NCBI RefSeq assembly: GCF_017834145.1
Contig: NZ_JAFIDA010000001.1
Location: forward strand, 2,232,001 to 2,296,000
DNA: 64,000 bases
Origin: Leucobacter exalbidus
Lineage (GTDB): Bacteria; Actinomycetota; Actinomycetes; Actinomycetales; Microbacteriaceae
Direction of reading: 5' to 3'
Every line of letters starts with the position of its first letter. Within the stretch, counting starts at the first letter, position 1. Below the pieces are notes generated by a model. The model saw only the letters and a program-made list of their open reading frames with translations, was not told the DNA's origin and made no database searches. Made by a program: the position numbers and the translations under genes. Below are positions 62,366 to 64,000 of this stretch, in pieces.

Positions 62366-63706
62366 ATGTCACAACCACCAACAGCGATCACGCTGAAACG
62401 CACGCTGAACCTGTCGTCGCTCGTCATCTTCGGCCTCGCGTATCTCACCCCACTGATCGTGCTGGGCATCTTTGGGGTCATCGCAGCAGAGACCGACGGG
62501 GCCAGTTCGAGTGCCTACCTCATCGCGCTCGTCGCCATGCTGTTCACGGCGAACAGCTACGGCCGCATGGCCTCGGCCTACCCCGAGGCCGGTTCGGCGT
62601 ACACCTACGTGCGACGCACGATCGGCGGCCGCATCGGTTTTCTCGTCGGCTGGGCCACCATGCTCGACTACCTCTTCTTGCCCATGGTGATCTGGCTCAT
62701 CGGCGGCTCGTACCTGCAGGCCCAGTTCCCCGGCATTCCCATGCCGGTGTGGATTCTCGGCTTCATCGTGCTCACCACCGCGCTGAACATCATCGGCATC
62801 AAGGTGGCCGACCGGGTGAACCTCATCTTGATGTCGTTCCAGATTCTCGTGATCGTATTCTTCGTGGCGCTCGCCTTCGCTGAAGTGGCGCGCACCGACG
62901 GGGCCGCGGGCCTCATTAGTACCTCACCGTTCGTGGGCGAGGACTTCGGGCTCACGGGCATCACTGCCGGCGCCGCCATCGCCGCGTACTCGTTCCTCGG
63001 CTTTGACGCGGTCACAACGCTCACCGAAGAAACGATCGAACCTAAGAAAACCGTGCCCAAGGCGATCATGTTGATCGCGCTGATCGGCGGCGGTATCTTC
63101 GTGCTCGTGTCATACGCGGTGCAGCTCGTGCACCCCGGTGGCGTGTTTGAAAACTCTGACGCGGCAGCATTCGAAATCGCCGTGCGCATCGGCGGCGCCT
63201 TCTTCGGCGCCGTGTTCTTGGCGGCGCTCGTCGTCGCTCAGTTCACCTCGGGTATCGCGGCGCAGGCCGCGGGCAGCCGCTTGCTGTTCGCAATGGGCCG
63301 CGACGGCGTACTGCCCAAGCGCATCTTCGGCGTGCTCAACCGCCGGTTCCACACCCCGCTGTTCAGCATTCTCGCGATCGCCCTCGTTGGGGTCATCGCG
63401 ATCTTCATGGACGTGGCTACCTCCACCTCGTTCATCAACTTCGGCGCATTCATCGCGTTTACGATGGTCAACCTGTCGGTCATCGTGTTCTGGGCGAAGC
63501 GGCGCAAGGCCGGTGAACACCTGAACGTGTTCCTCTACCTGCTGTGCCCGATCATCGGCGTGCTCGTGATTTTGTTCTTGCTCGTGCAGCTCGACATTCA
63601 CGCCATCACACTCGGCAGCATTTGGGTCGCTGTCGGCGTGATCATTCTCGCCGTGGTCACCCGCGGGTTCCGTCACCAGCCTCCGTCGCTCGCGGTCACC
63701 GAGTAG
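62366..63706 (+). CDS. APC-family permease (putrescine importer-like)
   Basis: 446 residues with twelve predicted membrane segments. LSSLVIFGLAYLTPLIVLGIFG, PEAGSAYTYVRR and AYSFLGFDAVTTLTEET resemble the PuuP-type group of the amino acid/polyamine superfamily. It probably brings in the substrate of the nitrilase-family enzyme encoded before it. Whether that is a polyamine or an amino acid is not decided. Confidence 0.9.
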   Translation: MSQPPTAITLKRTLNLSSLVIFGLAYLTPLIVLGIFGVIAAETDGASSSAYLIALVAMLFTANSYGRMASAYPEAGSAYTYVRRTIGGRIGFLVGWATMLDYLFLPMVIWLIGGSYLQAQFPGIPMPVWILGFIVLTTALNIIGIKVADRVNLILMSFQILVIVFFVALAFAEVARTDGAAGLISTSPFVGEDFGLTGITAGAAIAAYSFLGFDAVTTLTEETIEPKKTVPKAIMLIALIGGGIFVLVSYAVQLVHPGGVFENSDAAAFEIAVRIGGAFFGAVFLAALVVAQFTSGIAAQAAGSRLLFAMGRDGVLPKRIFGVLNRRFHTPLFSILAIALVGVIAIFMDVATSTSFINFGAFIAFTMVNLSVIVFWAKRRKAGEHLNVFLYLLCPIIGVLVILFLLVQLDIHAITLGSIWVAVGVIILAVVTRGFRHQPPSLAVTE

Positions 63707-63730
63707 CGATTGATCACCCGGTGCTGCGGC

Positions 63731-64000
63731 TCACCCCAACAGGTCGGCCGCGGCACCGAGCACCTCGCTCGTGCCGCCCTCGATGCGCAGCGTGGTCGAG
63801 GCGCGGGCATCGACGGCGGTCGGGCCATGATTGATCACCACAATCGGCAGCCCTAAGCGTTCGGCCCGGTGCACGAGCCGCATGCCCGTGTTCACCGCGA
63901 GCGAAGTGCCCGCAAGAATCAGGCTGCCGGCGTGCTCCACCAGCGCCGCCGCCGATTGAAACACGGGCGTGGGCACCATTTCACCAAAGTAGACGACGTC
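63731..64000 (-). CDS. Sirtuin-type NAD-dependent deacylase, C-terminal part (5' end outside window)
   Basis: The last 90 codons of a Sir2-family protein are present and the frame runs off the window edge. DVVYFGEMVP, LILAGTSLAV and IVVINHGPTAVDARAST match the NAD-binding C-terminal portion of bacterial sirtuins. The enzyme removes acyl groups from lysines using NAD. The stop lies 24 bp from the convergent permease stop. Confidence 0.88.
   Translation of the reverse strand, partial: DVVYFGEMVPTPVFQSAAALVEHAGSLILAGTSLAVNTGMRLVHRAERLGLPIVVINHGPTAVDARASTTLRIEGGTSEVLGAAADLLG

Overview
This is a high-G+C, gene-dense bacterial window whose content points to an actinobacterium, most likely a Microbacteriaceae member of the Leucobacter type. 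The family is inferred and the genus is a guess. Supporting signs are mycothione reductase, an FprA-type ferredoxin reductase, a full menaquinone gene set, GTG/TTG starts, many genes whose -10 box lies 5-7 nt before the start codon (leaderless mRNAs), and an LAxTG-type wall anchor. No rRNA, CRISPR array, prophage or insertion sequence was seen. The only RNA genes are two identical tRNA-Arg(ACG) copies.

Layout. 1-1070: end of an amino-acid permease. 1369-9566: uronate catabolism locus. An IclR regulator, kduI and a DctPQM TRAP transporter lie on the minus strand, diverging from a zinc dehydrogenase, kduD, KDPG aldolase and KDG kinase on the plus strand. The pathway from 5-keto-4-deoxyuronate to pyruvate plus glyceraldehyde-3-phosphate is complete, and two identical-arm operators lie between the divergent promoters. 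9648-14479: MMPL exporter and a secreted, wall-anchored phosphodiesterase. 14583-17416: divergent two-component system. 17473-20658: a MerR-peroxiredoxin fusion with its own MerR-type promoter, followed by a DapA-like lyase and an MFS permease. 20801-23871: metal operon (HMA protein, P1B ATPase with a CPG motif, Crp/Fnr regulator) with a matching Fnr-like site upstream. 23953-26654: MarR, DsbA-like protein and mycothione reductase, a mycothiol redox group. 26859-29269: two CNNM/CorC-type membrane proteins. 29361-29662: duplicated tRNA-Arg. 29773-33403: apt, an acyl-CoA ligase and a MetE-like methyltransferase.

Menaquinone and respiration genes: menC (33505), then menB, menE, menA, menD, menF, menG and a polyprenyl diphosphate synthase (46446-56936), with a PPK2 kinase inside and a ferredoxin-NADP reductase after. 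menC is separated from the rest by an LctP-type permease and by a block of clearly lower G+C (about 36300-45610). That block encodes a LysR regulator, two SDR dehydrogenases, a complete polar amino-acid-type ABC transporter, an Asp/Glu/hydantoin-racemase-like protein, an Ldh2-type dehydrogenase and a flavin monooxygenase. A near-identical LysR-type dyad lies upstream of the first gene and upstream of the last, so the block looks like one regulon for taking up and oxidising an unidentified, probably chiral, amino-acid-like compound. It is the best candidate here for an undescribed system.

58730-64000: fused dihydroxyacetone kinase, then a GntR regulator diverging from a nitrilase-family amidohydrolase and an APC permease through a 39-bp region that appears to hold two leaderless promoters, and finally the C-terminal end of a sirtuin.
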